A stretch of 18,417 nucleotides of DNA from Desulfobacula sp. (GCF_021107415.1 NZ_JAIOSW010000305.1:1-18417); one strand, 5' to 3'. Shown: positions 7,174 to 15,745, counted from the stretch's first letter. Translations and numbers: made by a program. Notes: a model not told the origin generated them from the letters alone.

Positions 7174-8121
7174 ATGATGTTTGCTTATGCCCTTCGCAGG
7201 CTGCTTCAATTCATTCCCACCATTTTAGTCATTACCCTGATTATGTTCATGCTGCTGAATGTACTGCCCGGCAATGCTGCACTCATGGCTGCCGGAGACC
7301 AGGACAGCGGTATGATCACCGAGCAGTATATAGAACAGATGAAGAAAGAATGGGGGTTAGACAAGCCATTGTGGCAACGGTATGCCATTTATCTGAAAGG
7401 GCTTGCCATTGGTGACCTGGGACGTTCATTCCTCAGGCGCGAACCCGTAACCCAGCTGCTCAAGGAAAGACTGTGGCCCACACTGAAACTGGCCGTTGCA
7501 GCCATGCTGGTTGCCGTATGTTTTGGAATTCCTCTTGGTTTCTATTCAGCCCTTCGCCAGGGCCGGGTGCCTGATACCATCACAATGATGGGAGCGGTAT
7601 CAGGCGTGTCCATACCACAATTCTGGTTAGGGTTGCTTTTAATGTATTTTGTTTCTGTCAAACTGCATTTATTACCCCCCTTAGGATATGGAGACGGCTC
7701 CATAAAAAATATTATCCTGCCCGCATTTACACTTGGGATAGGTTATGTCGGACTTTTAGCGCGAACCACACGTGCAGCGGTTGTGGAAATCCTTACCACT
7801 GATTACATTCGCACCGCCAGGGCCAAAGGTCTGTCTGAATTTCTGGTAAACAGAAAACATGTCATGAGAAATGCATTGATTCTGATACTGACGACAGCCA
7901 GTCTTCAGTTCGGAGAGTTAATAGCCAATACGGTTATAGTGGAAAAGCTTTTTTCATGGCCGGGACTGGGCTCTCTTCTGGTGGACTCCATTTTTCAACG
8001 AGACATCCCCATAACCCAAGGCTGTATCCTGGTAATTATCCTTGTTTTTTTAATGGTCAACTTAATCGTCGACCTGCTCTATGGAGTGATCGATCCAAGA
8101 ATCAGGACATCGTTTAAATGA
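7174..8121 (+). CDS. dppB: peptide ABC transporter permease (DppB type)
   Basis: A 315-residue inner-membrane permease of the BPD_transp_1 family and of DppB length. It begins with the typical FAYALRRLLQFIPTI segment forming the first membrane helix (about 9-30); further hydrophobic helices lie near 104-125, 140-163, 183-197, 235-258 and 283-305. The EAA loop that docks onto an ATPase is DYIRTARAKGLS (210-221). SWPGLGSLLVDSI (261-273) and the C-terminal DLLYGVIDPRIR are standard. Two ATGs are adjacent (7174 and 7177); AAAGGA ends at 7170, so the second has the better spacing and the protein may be one residue shorter. The stop overlaps the start of the next permease gene (ATGA), indicating coupled translation. 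It forms the channel with DppC. Confidence 0.95.
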   Translation: MMFAYALRRLLQFIPTILVITLIMFMLLNVLPGNAALMAAGDQDSGMITEQYIEQMKKEWGLDKPLWQRYAIYLKGLAIGDLGRSFLRREPVTQLLKERLWPTLKLAVAAMLVAVCFGIPLGFYSALRQGRVPDTITMMGAVSGVSIPQFWLGLLLMYFVSVKLHLLPPLGYGDGSIKNIILPAFTLGIGYVGLLARTTRAAVVEILTTDYIRTARAKGLSEFLVNRKHVMRNALILILTTASLQFGELIANTVIVEKLFSWPGLGSLLVDSIFQRDIPITQGCILVIILVFLMVNLIVDLLYGVIDPRIRTSFK

Positions 8122-8960
8122 ATAAAAATTTATATAAAATTTTACACCAGACCAATCTTATGGTCGGGGGCATCATCACCTTATTTGTAATCACAGCCGC
8201 TATTTTTGCACCGGTACTGGCACCATACCACCCCATAGATGATGCAGATTTAATGGTTTCGGAAGAGCCGCCCGGAAAACCATACTGGTTCGGTACGGAT
8301 ATTCAGGGCCGCGACATCCTGTCACGGGTCATATACGGTGCCAGGATTTCACTGGCAGTAGGTTTGATAAGCCAGGTTTTCAATACGATTATCGGGGTCT
8401 CTTTAGGCCTGAGCGCGGGTTTTTTCGGCGGATGGTGGGATGATCTGGTTATGGGACTGACCAATATCATGCTCTCTATTCCATCATTGATTTTTGCACT
8501 GGCAGTAATGGCCCTGTTAGGCCCTGGGCTTATAAACGTCTTTATTGCCCTGGGATTCACCAATTGGTCATATTCCTGCCCCATCACCCGGTCCCAGGCC
8601 CTGGCGGCAAAAAACCTGGATTATGTCAAGGCTGCCCGGGCGCTTGGCTATGGCCGCATACGGCTTATGTTCACCCAGATTCTGCCGAATATCATAGGCC
8701 CAATTCTGATCATTGCCACATTGGGAGTTGCCGGAGCAATTCTTCTGGAAGCAGCCCTCTCGTTTCTTGGCCTTGGCGTGCAGCCGCCTACTCCCTCATG
8801 GGGAGCCATGTTGTCTGCTGCCCGGGAGCAATTATTTACAGCGCCATGGATTTCCGTTTTTCCGGGGCTTGCCATCTTTATAACAGTACTGGGGCTCAAC
8901 CTGCTGGGTGATGGCCTGCGGGATATATTAGATCCTCACACTCTGACCCAACGCAATTAA
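8118..8960 (+). CDS. dppC: peptide ABC transporter permease (DppC type)
   Basis: The second channel subunit, 280 residues, BPD_transp_1 family with the OppC/DppC N-terminal segment. Residues 16-34 are the first membrane helix, followed by the conserved periplasmic stretch FGTDIQGRDILSRVIYGAR (58-76). The EAA loop is DYVKAARALGYGR (168-180), followed by ILPNIIGPI (188-196). PPTPSWGAML (223-232) near the C-terminal end is a hallmark of the DppC family. The start codon overlaps the dppB stop by four bases (ATGA), so both subunits should be made together. It ends 19 bases before the amidohydrolase gene. Confidence 0.95.
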   Translation: MNKNLYKILHQTNLMVGGIITLFVITAAIFAPVLAPYHPIDDADLMVSEEPPGKPYWFGTDIQGRDILSRVIYGARISLAVGLISQVFNTIIGVSLGLSAGFFGGWWDDLVMGLTNIMLSIPSLIFALAVMALLGPGLINVFIALGFTNWSYSCPITRSQALAAKNLDYVKAARALGYGRIRLMFTQILPNIIGPILIIATLGVAGAILLEAALSFLGLGVQPPTPSWGAMLSAAREQLFTAPWISVFPGLAIFITVLGLNLLGDGLRDILDPHTLTQRN

Positions 8961-8979
8961 TAATGAATAAGGAGCATTA

Positions 8980-10566
8980 ATGTCTTCACAAGAATTTGCC
9001 ATATATTCTTCAAACATTTTCACCGGGATTCCGAGGCAGCTTTGGGCTGAAGCTGTTGGAATTAAGAACGGCTGTATTGCTGTGGTGGGAACCAACCAGG
9101 AAGTAAAATCCGCTCTTCCCAATGCAAAAGCTGTTGAATTGCCGGGACGTCTGGTCTCTCCTGGGCTTGTGGATGCTCACTGCCATTTTGTCAGCTATGC
9201 CCGCGCCCAACTGATGATTGATCTTACAGGCCTGCCCAGTATAGAAGGCTGCCGCAACATAATCAAAGAAGCTGTCTCAAAAGCAAAGCCGGGCCAATGG
9301 CTCATAGGACGAGGATGGAACCATCATCTATGGAAAGAAAACCGGGTGCCTGCCAAAGAAGACCTTGATGATATAAGTCCTGATAACCCGCTTCTGATGA
9401 TAAGGGTCTGCGGCCACAGTGAATGGCTTAATTCAAAGGCCCTGCAACTTGCCGGCATCACACCTGAATCACCAGACCCACCGGGCGCCCGCTTCGATCG
9501 GGATGCCGGCGGAGAGCTTACAGGCCTTTTGCATGAAGCCAGGGACCTCATCATGGAAATAATTCCTCCCGTTGGGGATGACGAACTTAAAACCACTGTC
9601 CATGCCGCCCAGTCAGAGCTTCTAAGTCTGGGTCTGACCGGAGTGCATACATGCGAGTCTCTGGAGGAATGGAAGCTTTTGCGTGAAATGGACCAGAATA
9701 ACCAATTAAAACTCAGAGTCCATCATTTGATCCAGAGTTATGACCTGAACGAGGCTGATGGACTTAACCTCAGCTGGGGAAAAGGAAATCAACAGCTCTG
9801 GATCGGGCATCTCAAGCTTTTTGCAGACGGATCACTGGGGTCAACAACCGCACTGATGCATGAATCCTATGAGGGTGATCCGGATAATTACGGTATCCAC
9901 TGCCTTGATGCAGATGAACTGAAACATTATGTCCTTGAAGCATACAAGCGGGGACTCAGCGTAGCTATCCATGCCATCGGGGATAAGGCCGGCACAAATG
10001 CTTTGGATGCCATTGCCAATGGCCGCAAACAATATCCCGGCCTTTGGAGAGACCGCATCGAGCATGTTCAGCTTTATAAGTCTGAAGACCTTGCCAGGTA
10101 TCGGGATATGGGTATTGTGGCTTCAGTGCAGCCGATTTTTGTTCCGTCTGACTGGCATGTGGCAGACAAACTCTGGGGCAATAAACGATGCTCCACCAGG
10201 GCATATGCATGGAAAACATTAATGGAAAACGACATACAGTTACAATTTGGTTCCGATGCCCCGATAGAGCAAATAAGACCGATCCTCGGGTTGCAGGCGG
10301 CTGTTCTCCGCCAGACATCTGATCTTAAGCCGGAAGGAGGATGGCAGCCGCAGCAGAGACTTACTTTGGAGGAGAGCCTGGCAGGCTTTACCAGGACCGC
10401 AGCCTGGACTTCACAGAAAGAAGATTACTCAGGCTCGCTTCTGCCGGGAAACTGGGCTGATCTAACCGTCTTTGAAAAGGATCTAACTGTTACACCTGCC
10501 CGGGAATGGCATAATGTAGATGTGGAAATGACAATTATAAATGGTGAAATAGTTTATCGTAAATAA
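8980..10566 (+). CDS. Amidohydro_3 / YtcJ-type metal-dependent amidohydrolase
   Basis: A 528-residue cytoplasmic enzyme of the amidohydrolase superfamily, Amidohydro_3 group (YtcJ, N-substituted formamide deformylase and relatives), normal length. Metal and catalytic signatures of the TIM barrel are in order: DAHCHF with H67 and H69, LKLFADGSLGS with K279 as the likely bridging lysine, HAIGDKA with H331, RIEHVQ with H362, and GSDAPIE with D426. The small beta-sandwich domain is made from both ends (1-60 and about 485-528, with NWADLTVFEKD). There is no signal peptide. AAGGAG sits six bases before the ATG. The gene lies between the permease and ATPase genes of the importer, so its substrate probably enters through that importer or is released from it: an N-acylated or cyclised amino acid or peptide is plausible. 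The family is too diverse for a specific reaction to be named. Confidence 0.88.
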   Translation: MSSQEFAIYSSNIFTGIPRQLWAEAVGIKNGCIAVVGTNQEVKSALPNAKAVELPGRLVSPGLVDAHCHFVSYARAQLMIDLTGLPSIEGCRNIIKEAVSKAKPGQWLIGRGWNHHLWKENRVPAKEDLDDISPDNPLLMIRVCGHSEWLNSKALQLAGITPESPDPPGARFDRDAGGELTGLLHEARDLIMEIIPPVGDDELKTTVHAAQSELLSLGLTGVHTCESLEEWKLLREMDQNNQLKLRVHHLIQSYDLNEADGLNLSWGKGNQQLWIGHLKLFADGSLGSTTALMHESYEGDPDNYGIHCLDADELKHYVLEAYKRGLSVAIHAIGDKAGTNALDAIANGRKQYPGLWRDRIEHVQLYKSEDLARYRDMGIVASVQPIFVPSDWHVADKLWGNKRCSTRAYAWKTLMENDIQLQFGSDAPIEQIRPILGLQAAVLRQTSDLKPEGGWQPQQRLTLEESLAGFTRTAAWTSQKEDYSGSLLPGNWADLTVFEKDLTVTPAREWHNVDVEMTIINGEIVYRK

Positions 10567-10598
10567 ATACCGGATACCAGACATAAAGGGAGCTATTG

Positions 10599-11582
10599 GT
10601 GAGTAACAACGAACATATATTGAACGTTCGAGACCTGAAAACCTATTTTTATACTTTGGAAGGTGTTGCCAAAGCCGTGGACGATGTATCATTCCATGCA
10701 AACCCGGGAGAAACACTTGGCATTGTAGGAGAATCCGGCAGTGGCAAAAGCGTTTCTGTTCTGTCAATCATGCGCCTGATCAAGAATCCGCCGGGCAAAA
10801 TTGTCAGCGGACGGATTGAATTTGACGGTACCAATCTGCTGGAGCTGCCGGAAAACAAAATGCGCAAAATCCGGGGAAACCGGATTTCCATGATTTTCCA
10901 GGAGCCCATGACATCCCTGAATCCTGTATTTACCATAGGAAACCAGATTGCAGAAATGTTTGTCGTCCACCAGGGACTGAATAAAAAGGACAGCCTTGAC
11001 CGGGCAATAGATATGCTCGACAGGGTAAAAATTCCTTCTCCCCGCAATCGAGCACAGGAATTTCCCCACCAGCTTTCCGGCGGCATGCGTCAGCGTGCCA
11101 TGATTGCCATGGCTTTGGCCTGCAACCCTGAAATTCTGATTGCTGACGAGCCTACAACGGCTCTGGACGTCACCATCCAGGCACAAATACTCGAGCTGAT
11201 GCTGGAACTAAAGGAACAATATAATACGGCTGTACTGATGATTACCCATGATCTGGGCGTGATTGCTGAAATTGCACAACGGGTGGTTGTCATGTATGCA
11301 GGCAAGGTGGTTGAGGAAGGACCGACAAAAGATCTGTTCGAAAATCCTAAACATCCTTATACCAAGGGATTGTTGCAATCAATACCCATACTGGGACGGC
11401 GGGCCAAATACGGGAGGGACCGCTTGACTGAAATCCCAGGCATAGTTCCAAGTTTATATGAATTACCCAAAGGATGCAGCTTTCAACCCCGCTGCCAGGA
11501 ATGCATTCCTGAGTGCAGGGTAACCCTGCCTGATTTAAGGCCCCTGGAACTGGAGCGTAAAGTACGATGTCATTTGTATTAA
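10599..11582 (+). CDS. dppD: peptide ABC transporter ATP-binding protein (DppD type)
   Basis: An ATPase of 327 residues when started at GTG 10599. That codon has AAAGGGAG ending six bases before it; the TTG directly upstream (10596) is too close to this site. Walker A is GESGSGKS (44-51), the Q-loop Q101, the signature LSGGMRQ (159-165), Walker B ILIADE (179-184) and the switch histidine H217. The C-terminal oligopeptide-transporter extension holds C293, C299, C302, C306 and C324; cysteines in this region have been reported to bind a [4Fe-4S] cluster in some Opp/Dpp ATPases. It should pair with DppF on the cytoplasmic face of DppBC. It follows the amidohydrolase gene by 32 bases, in the same operon. 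Confidence 0.93.
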   Translation: MSNNEHILNVRDLKTYFYTLEGVAKAVDDVSFHANPGETLGIVGESGSGKSVSVLSIMRLIKNPPGKIVSGRIEFDGTNLLELPENKMRKIRGNRISMIFQEPMTSLNPVFTIGNQIAEMFVVHQGLNKKDSLDRAIDMLDRVKIPSPRNRAQEFPHQLSGGMRQRAMIAMALACNPEILIADEPTTALDVTIQAQILELMLELKEQYNTAVLMITHDLGVIAEIAQRVVVMYAGKVVEEGPTKDLFENPKHPYTKGLLQSIPILGRRAKYGRDRLTEIPGIVPSLYELPKGCSFQPRCQECIPECRVTLPDLRPLELERKVRCHLY

Positions 11583-11660
11583 TAAAAATCGAAGCTTATG
11601 GACCGGGAACACTGGTGTTTTCTGTTCTGTCTTCCAAAAACAGTCAAGGAATCTGATCAA

Positions 11661-12623
11661 TTGGAAACACTTCTTAGCGTAAAAGATCTAAAGGTTCATT
11701 TTCCGGTTAAAAAAGGATTTTTTGGTAATACCACCGGATATGTGCATGCTGTGGACGGAATCTCGCTGTCATTGGAGAAAGGTGAAACATTAGGGATTGT
11801 GGGTGAGAGCGGCTGCGGCAAAACTACTGCCGGGATGGCTATGTTAAGGCTTGAAGAGCCCACTGAAGGCCAGGTCTTTTTTCAAGACAAAGATATTGCC
11901 AAAATGACACATAAAGAGAGGAAATCCCTGCGTTGTGAAATGCAGATTATTTTTCAGGACCCCTATTCTTCACTGAACCCCCGCATGCCGCTTAATCGAA
12001 TTATAGCGGATCCCATGAAAATTCATAATCTCTACACAGGCAAGGCTTTAAAGGAACGGGTTGCTTACCTCCTGGAAACAGTGGGACTGTCACCTGAACA
12101 GGGTAATCGTTATCCCCATGAATTTTCTGGAGGACAGCGCCAGCGGATTGGTATTGCAAGGGCCCTGGCCCTCAACCCAAAGCTGATCATAGGTGACGAA
12201 CCTGTATCAGCCTTAGATGTTTCAATCCAGGCACAGATCATCAACCTTCTCATAGATCTTCAGAAGGAATTCCAGCTTTCCTATATTATCATTTCCCATG
12301 ACCTCGCCGTGGTTGAGTACATCTGCGACAGGATCGCAGTTATGTACGTAGGTAAAATAGTTGAATTTACAACCTATGACAAATTGTACAGCGATCCCAA
12401 ACATCCCTATACCCAGGCATTACTTTCAGCGATCCCCAAACCCGAGCCAGGAGCAAGAAAACAGCGTATCGTATTGGGGGGAGATGTCCCCAGTCCCATC
12501 AATCCCCCTTCGGGCTGTCGTTTTCACCCCCGTTGCCCAAAGGTAATGGATATCTGTCGGCAAAGACAACCGGAATTATCCGATGTAGAATCCGGTCATC
12601 AAGTTGCTTGCCATCTATATTAA
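11661..12623 (+). CDS. dppF: peptide ABC transporter ATP-binding protein (DppF type)
   Basis: The second importer ATPase: Walker [10 protein letters not shown] (48-56), Q-loop Q99, signature FSGGQRQR (155-162, with F in place of the usual L), Walker B LIIGDE (175-180) and switch histidine H213, followed by the C-terminal extension with C286, C292, C299 and C317. The start is uncertain. An ATG at 11598 is in frame but has no good ribosome binding site and adds 21 residues (from [10 protein letters not shown] onward) unlike the family. The TTG at 11661 is preceded by AAGGA with a 10-base gap and gives [19 protein letters not shown], the usual DppF beginning, so I chose it. This leaves 78 untranslated bases after dppD. 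The product is 320 residues, normal for DppF. Confidence 0.9.
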   Translation: METLLSVKDLKVHFPVKKGFFGNTTGYVHAVDGISLSLEKGETLGIVGESGCGKTTAGMAMLRLEEPTEGQVFFQDKDIAKMTHKERKSLRCEMQIIFQDPYSSLNPRMPLNRIIADPMKIHNLYTGKALKERVAYLLETVGLSPEQGNRYPHEFSGGQRQRIGIARALALNPKLIIGDEPVSALDVSIQAQIINLLIDLQKEFQLSYIIISHDLAVVEYICDRIAVMYVGKIVEFTTYDKLYSDPKHPYTQALLSAIPKPEPGARKQRIVLGGDVPSPINPPSGCRFHPRCPKVMDICRQRQPELSDVESGHQVACHLY

Positions 12624-12639
12624 AAAAAGGCAATTAATC

Positions 12640-13443
12640 ATGAAAATTTATATCAGTGCTGATATTGAAGGCATAACCGGAACAACAGACTGGAGTGAAG
12701 TAACAAAAAGCTGTGATGATTACGCCCAATTCCAGGAACAGATGACAAAGGAGGTGTGTGCAGCCTGTGAAGGAGCTGTTGAAGCAGGTGCCACCAGTAT
12801 ACTCGTTAAAGATGCCCATTCAACTGCCTGCAATATCATTGCATCAAAACTGCCTGAAAAGGTAAAGCTTGTCAGGGGCTGGAGCAGACATCCCTATATG
12901 ATGATGCAGGAGATAAACAAAAGCTTTGATGCAGCTTTCATGATTGGATATCACTGTGCAGCAGGAGCAGGAGGGAATCCCCTTGCACACACCATGAGCA
13001 GCACTCTTATTGCAGATATTGAGATAAACGGACATCCACTTGTATCTGAATTTTTCTTAAATACATATACTGCTGCCCTTGAACAGGTTCCTGTTGTTTT
13101 TTTATCAGGTGACAGGGAGATTTGCAGGGAAGCCAAAAAACTTTTATCTGAAATCATCACAGTTCCGGTAAAAGAAGGATCAGGCGGTTCCACCATCAAT
13201 ATTCATCCTGATGAGGCAATACAAAAAATAAGAGCTGCAAGCAAAAGAGCCCTTGAAAAACCACTTGTTCCTTTTAAATTTGAACTACCTGAATATTTTA
13301 CTGTTAAAATTACTTATTTAAATATTAAAGATGCCTATAAAGCATCATTCTACCCCGGATCAAAACTTATTTCTCCAAAAATTGTATTGTTTGAAACTCA
13401 AAATTATTTTGATGTTCTAAGAATGCTTGTTTTTGTTTTGTAA
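12640..13443 (+). CDS. M55 family zinc D-aminopeptidase
   Basis: A 267-residue member of peptidase family M55, whose type member is the D-aminopeptidase DppA of B. subtilis (274 residues); that enzyme removes N-terminal D-amino acids, preferring D-Ala. All expected zinc ligands are present: D8 and E10 in SADIEGITG, H60 in KDAHST, H105 in GYHCAAG and E137 in the segment after ADIEINGHPL. The catalytic histidine H117 is in the conserved AHTMSS. The start at ATG 12640 is chosen because AAAAAAGG lies nine bases upstream and the protein then begins MKIYISADIEG as in the family; an in-frame ATG at 12604 would overlap the end of dppF and add 12 odd residues. There is no signal peptide, so it acts in the cytoplasm on imported peptides. 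It is the last gene of the importer operon, and a terminator begins at its stop codon. Confidence 0.92.
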   Translation: MKIYISADIEGITGTTDWSEVTKSCDDYAQFQEQMTKEVCAACEGAVEAGATSILVKDAHSTACNIIASKLPEKVKLVRGWSRHPYMMMQEINKSFDAAFMIGYHCAAGAGGNPLAHTMSSTLIADIEINGHPLVSEFFLNTYTAALEQVPVVFLSGDREICREAKKLLSEIITVPVKEGSGGSTINIHPDEAIQKIRAASKRALEKPLVPFKFELPEYFTVKITYLNIKDAYKASFYPGSKLISPKIVLFETQNYFDVLRMLVFVL

Positions 13444-13461
13444 CTGCCACGGGCAGTTTTT
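13442..13461 (+). terminator. intrinsic terminator of the peptide-transport operon
   Basis: AACTGCC (13442-13448) pairs perfectly with GGCAGTT (13452-13458) around a 3-base loop and runs into five consecutive T residues (13457-13461). The stem overlaps the stop codon of the M55 gene. On the minus strand no T run follows, so it does not obviously terminate the convergent operon; I see no clear terminator for that one. Confidence 0.85.
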
Positions 13462-13502
13462 GAAGATTTTATCGAATATATTATTTTTTTATTAATGTGC
13501 TC

Positions 13503-14681
13503 CTAATCCCTGGCAATACCTGGTTCCAGACGTTTGGCACTATGTACTTTATCATGATTTTTGATGAACTGACGAATGACAGGCAAAAGATTGGAAAGGC
13601 CATCCTCCAGCGGCAGGATCACAGGGATATTCAGCCTTGCTTCAAGGGTTTGCCTGTATTGTTCCAGATCTTGTTTTGAGCCCCCGGTCCCATTGAGGGT
13701 AACAGCCAATACTTTTGTCTTGTACATTTCAATCAGCCTTATCTCATCTGCTACATCCGGCAGCAGGCAACCGATGTCTTCAGTTGCAGCATAAAATTTT
13801 CTGAATGGGGTATGTTGAAGGATGACTCCCTTTACATTGCCGGAAACAATAATCTCCGATCCACAGGGGCCCAAGGGATTTCTCAATGAAGACTGCCCTT
13901 CGATCAGGATAATATCCGGAGACGATTCCTGCTCACATTCAATAATCGCTGTCTCTATCTCCCCGCTGACAAAATCATTTATTGTGGTGTCCAGGATAAA
14001 CCCGTGGAGATTCCCCTGAAGCCATCCTGTCTGACCGGTATATATCATTTCAGCATGAATCTTGTTTGCCAGACATGTCTCAATGATCATCCGGGATGTT
14101 GTGCGCTTGCCAAGGGCGCAATCCATACCCAATATTGCCAGCCTGGGAACTTTCATTTGAAAAATCCGACCGGACCAGAAGTGAAGCTGGTCAAAGGGTT
14201 TGTGGCGGCGGATGTCTATAATTTCAGCATTATGGGTCTTGGCGACTTCCCTGAAAACAGGGTGATCTCCAAGCAGCATGTGCATCCCATTGACAATGGA
14301 AATACCAAGTTTCAGGATATCCAGTGCCAGCGCCTGCCATTGCTCATTGAGTCTGCCGCCGCTCAAGGCAACACCGATAATCGCGTAATCCGGCTTGGTG
14401 CCTGCTGCCTTTATGTATGCATCAACAGTTGCATAAACCGGGATGTTCCTATACATTCCATCAAGGACTTCACCGGCATCCCGGCCTGCACTGTTATAGT
14501 CGATAACACCTTTGATATCAAATCGTTCAGTACCACGAATCAAGCCATGGGCTGTTTTTGCATCTGCATGTTCCAAACTTCCATTGGTAAGGATAAAGGC
14601 TGATCCCATCATGATATTCTTTTTTCTATGTTCCAAAATATTTTCAACCTTATCGACATCTTCAATTTTTTTATAATTCAT
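13503..14681 (-). CDS. dgcN: DUF1611 protein, DgcN-type D-glutamate N-acetyltransferase candidate
   Basis: A 392-residue DUF1611 family protein. The N-terminal half is a Rossmann-like domain (ALSGGRLNEQW near 105-115, then VNGMHMLLGDHP at 130-141). The C-terminal half is a P-loop domain with GMDCALGKRTT (185-195), then TGQTGW (215-220) and IEGQSSLRNP (260-269). Members have been described as DgcN, which acetylates D-glutamate with acetyl-CoA, working with the neighbouring racemase DgcA. The start overlaps the stop of the epimerase gene (TAATG), so translation is probably coupled. A second start is possible at M24 or M25 (14612/14609), which would give the shorter N-terminus more usual in the family, but neither has a clear ribosome binding site. 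There is no signal peptide. The DUF1611 assignment is firm; the D-Glu acetyltransferase activity follows from family and neighbour and is not proven here. Confidence 0.85.
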   Translation of the reverse strand: MNYKKIEDVDKVENILEHRKKNIMMGSAFILTNGSLEHADAKTAHGLIRGTERFDIKGVIDYNSAGRDAGEVLDGMYRNIPVYATVDAYIKAAGTKPDYAIIGVALSGGRLNEQWQALALDILKLGISIVNGMHMLLGDHPVFREVAKTHNAEIIDIRRHKPFDQLHFWSGRIFQMKVPRLAILGMDCALGKRTTSRMIIETCLANKIHAEMIYTGQTGWLQGNLHGFILDTTINDFVSGEIETAIIECEQESSPDIILIEGQSSLRNPLGPCGSEIIVSGNVKGVILQHTPFRKFYAATEDIGCLLPDVADEIRLIEMYKTKVLAVTLNGTGGSKQDLEQYRQTLEARLNIPVILPLEDGLSNLLPVIRQFIKNHDKVHSAKRLEPGIARD

Positions 14682-15745
14682 TAGATTCTTTTCACTCCCA
14701 ATCCAGGTTGTTCAGTGGTGATAAGCCACCCATTATCAAGAATAAAACCGCCTGTTACCAGGTCCTTTGCCAAATCCAGGCTCCCGTCCAGATCCAGAAA
14801 TCTAGTGGCCCTTGATGCAAAAGCTGCGTGCAGCGCACCTGCAATGGAAACAATGCTTTCATCCATGCATCCCCACATGAGATCAATACCTGCGTGGCAG
14901 GCCATATCGGCAATTTCCAGGCCAGGCCCGATCCCGCCGCATTTCATCAGCTTAATATTGAAAATACCAAAAGGATAGGGCTCAAACAGACAATTTAAAG
15001 CGGTTTTTGGAGAAAGAAGGCTTTCATCCGCGGCCGAGAGCCTGCGCATATGTTCAGGCAGGGATCGCATCCCGTCAAGATCCAATGCAGTAAGAGGCTG
15101 TTCCACAAACTCAAGCGCATCTTTTGTGGCATCAAAAAACCGCTTATATTCTGATAGAGTATAACCCTGGTTTGCATCTACCCGGATACGCATGGCAGTT
15201 TTGAATATTTCTTTAAGCCGCATAACGCGTTCAATATCTTCTTCTACATCAAGCCCGGTTTTAATTTTTAAAATGGTAAACCCCTGTTCCTGATACTCCC
15301 GGGCCTCCATCAGCATCTCTTCTATAGATTTGATCCCTATGGTTATGGAAGTCTGCAGCCGGTCATGAACCCGGCCCAGAATATCAACCAGGGGTACGCC
15401 AATCGTAGTAGCCAAAAGATCATGCAGGGCGATATCAGCCGCCGCAAGAGCCGCAGGAGTATCAGTCATGGCTTCATTCAATTTTTGGAGTAATGCCCTG
15501 TGGTACATAACATCCTGACCCTTAAGAACAGGTTCCAATTGCTCATTCAAAGCTTTTTCACAGGTCATAATGCTCTCACCGGTTACACCTTCTGCCGGTG
15601 AACCTGCACCAATCCCAACATTGCCATTATCATCTTCCAGAAGAACAAACAGATTTTCAACCGAGTCAATCCGCTCATATGCAATGGTGTAAGGACGCGT
15701 CAATGCCAGGTTCTCTTTCCAAATAGTAATTTTTTTTATTTTCAT
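14681..15745 (-). CDS. dgcA: enolase-superfamily dipeptide epimerase / DgcA-type N-acetyl-D-Glu racemase candidate
   Basis: A 354-residue enolase-superfamily enzyme of the muconate-lactonising/dipeptide-epimerase group. The two acid-base lysines are K162 (in LKIKTG, 159-164) and K268 (in KLMKCGG, 265-271). The magnesium ligands are D190 (RVDAN), E215 (FVEQP) and D240 (SAADES). A D-x-D pair, D318 and D320 in FLDLDG, is the motif that in L-Ala-D/L-Glu epimerases holds the free amino group of the dipeptide. Two functions fit: epimerisation of L-Ala-D-Glu from murein peptides, or racemisation of N-acetyl-D-Glu as DgcA, which is supported by the coupled DUF1611 gene downstream. A purine stretch AGGGG lies nine bases before the ATG. 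It is the first gene of the minus-strand pair that converges on the importer operon. Confidence 0.88.
   Translation of the reverse strand: MKIKKITIWKENLALTRPYTIAYERIDSVENLFVLLEDDNGNVGIGAGSPAEGVTGESIMTCEKALNEQLEPVLKGQDVMYHRALLQKLNEAMTDTPAALAAADIALHDLLATTIGVPLVDILGRVHDRLQTSITIGIKSIEEMLMEAREYQEQGFTILKIKTGLDVEEDIERVMRLKEIFKTAMRIRVDANQGYTLSEYKRFFDATKDALEFVEQPLTALDLDGMRSLPEHMRRLSAADESLLSPKTALNCLFEPYPFGIFNIKLMKCGGIGPGLEIADMACHAGIDLMWGCMDESIVSIAGALHAAFASRATRFLDLDGSLDLAKDLVTGGFILDNGWLITTEQPGLGVKRI

Noticed and set aside
11598..11660. N-terminal extension of DppF or a small leader peptide gene
   Set aside because: No ribosome binding site at the ATG and no family resemblance; the frame simply stays open by chance upstream of the TTG start.
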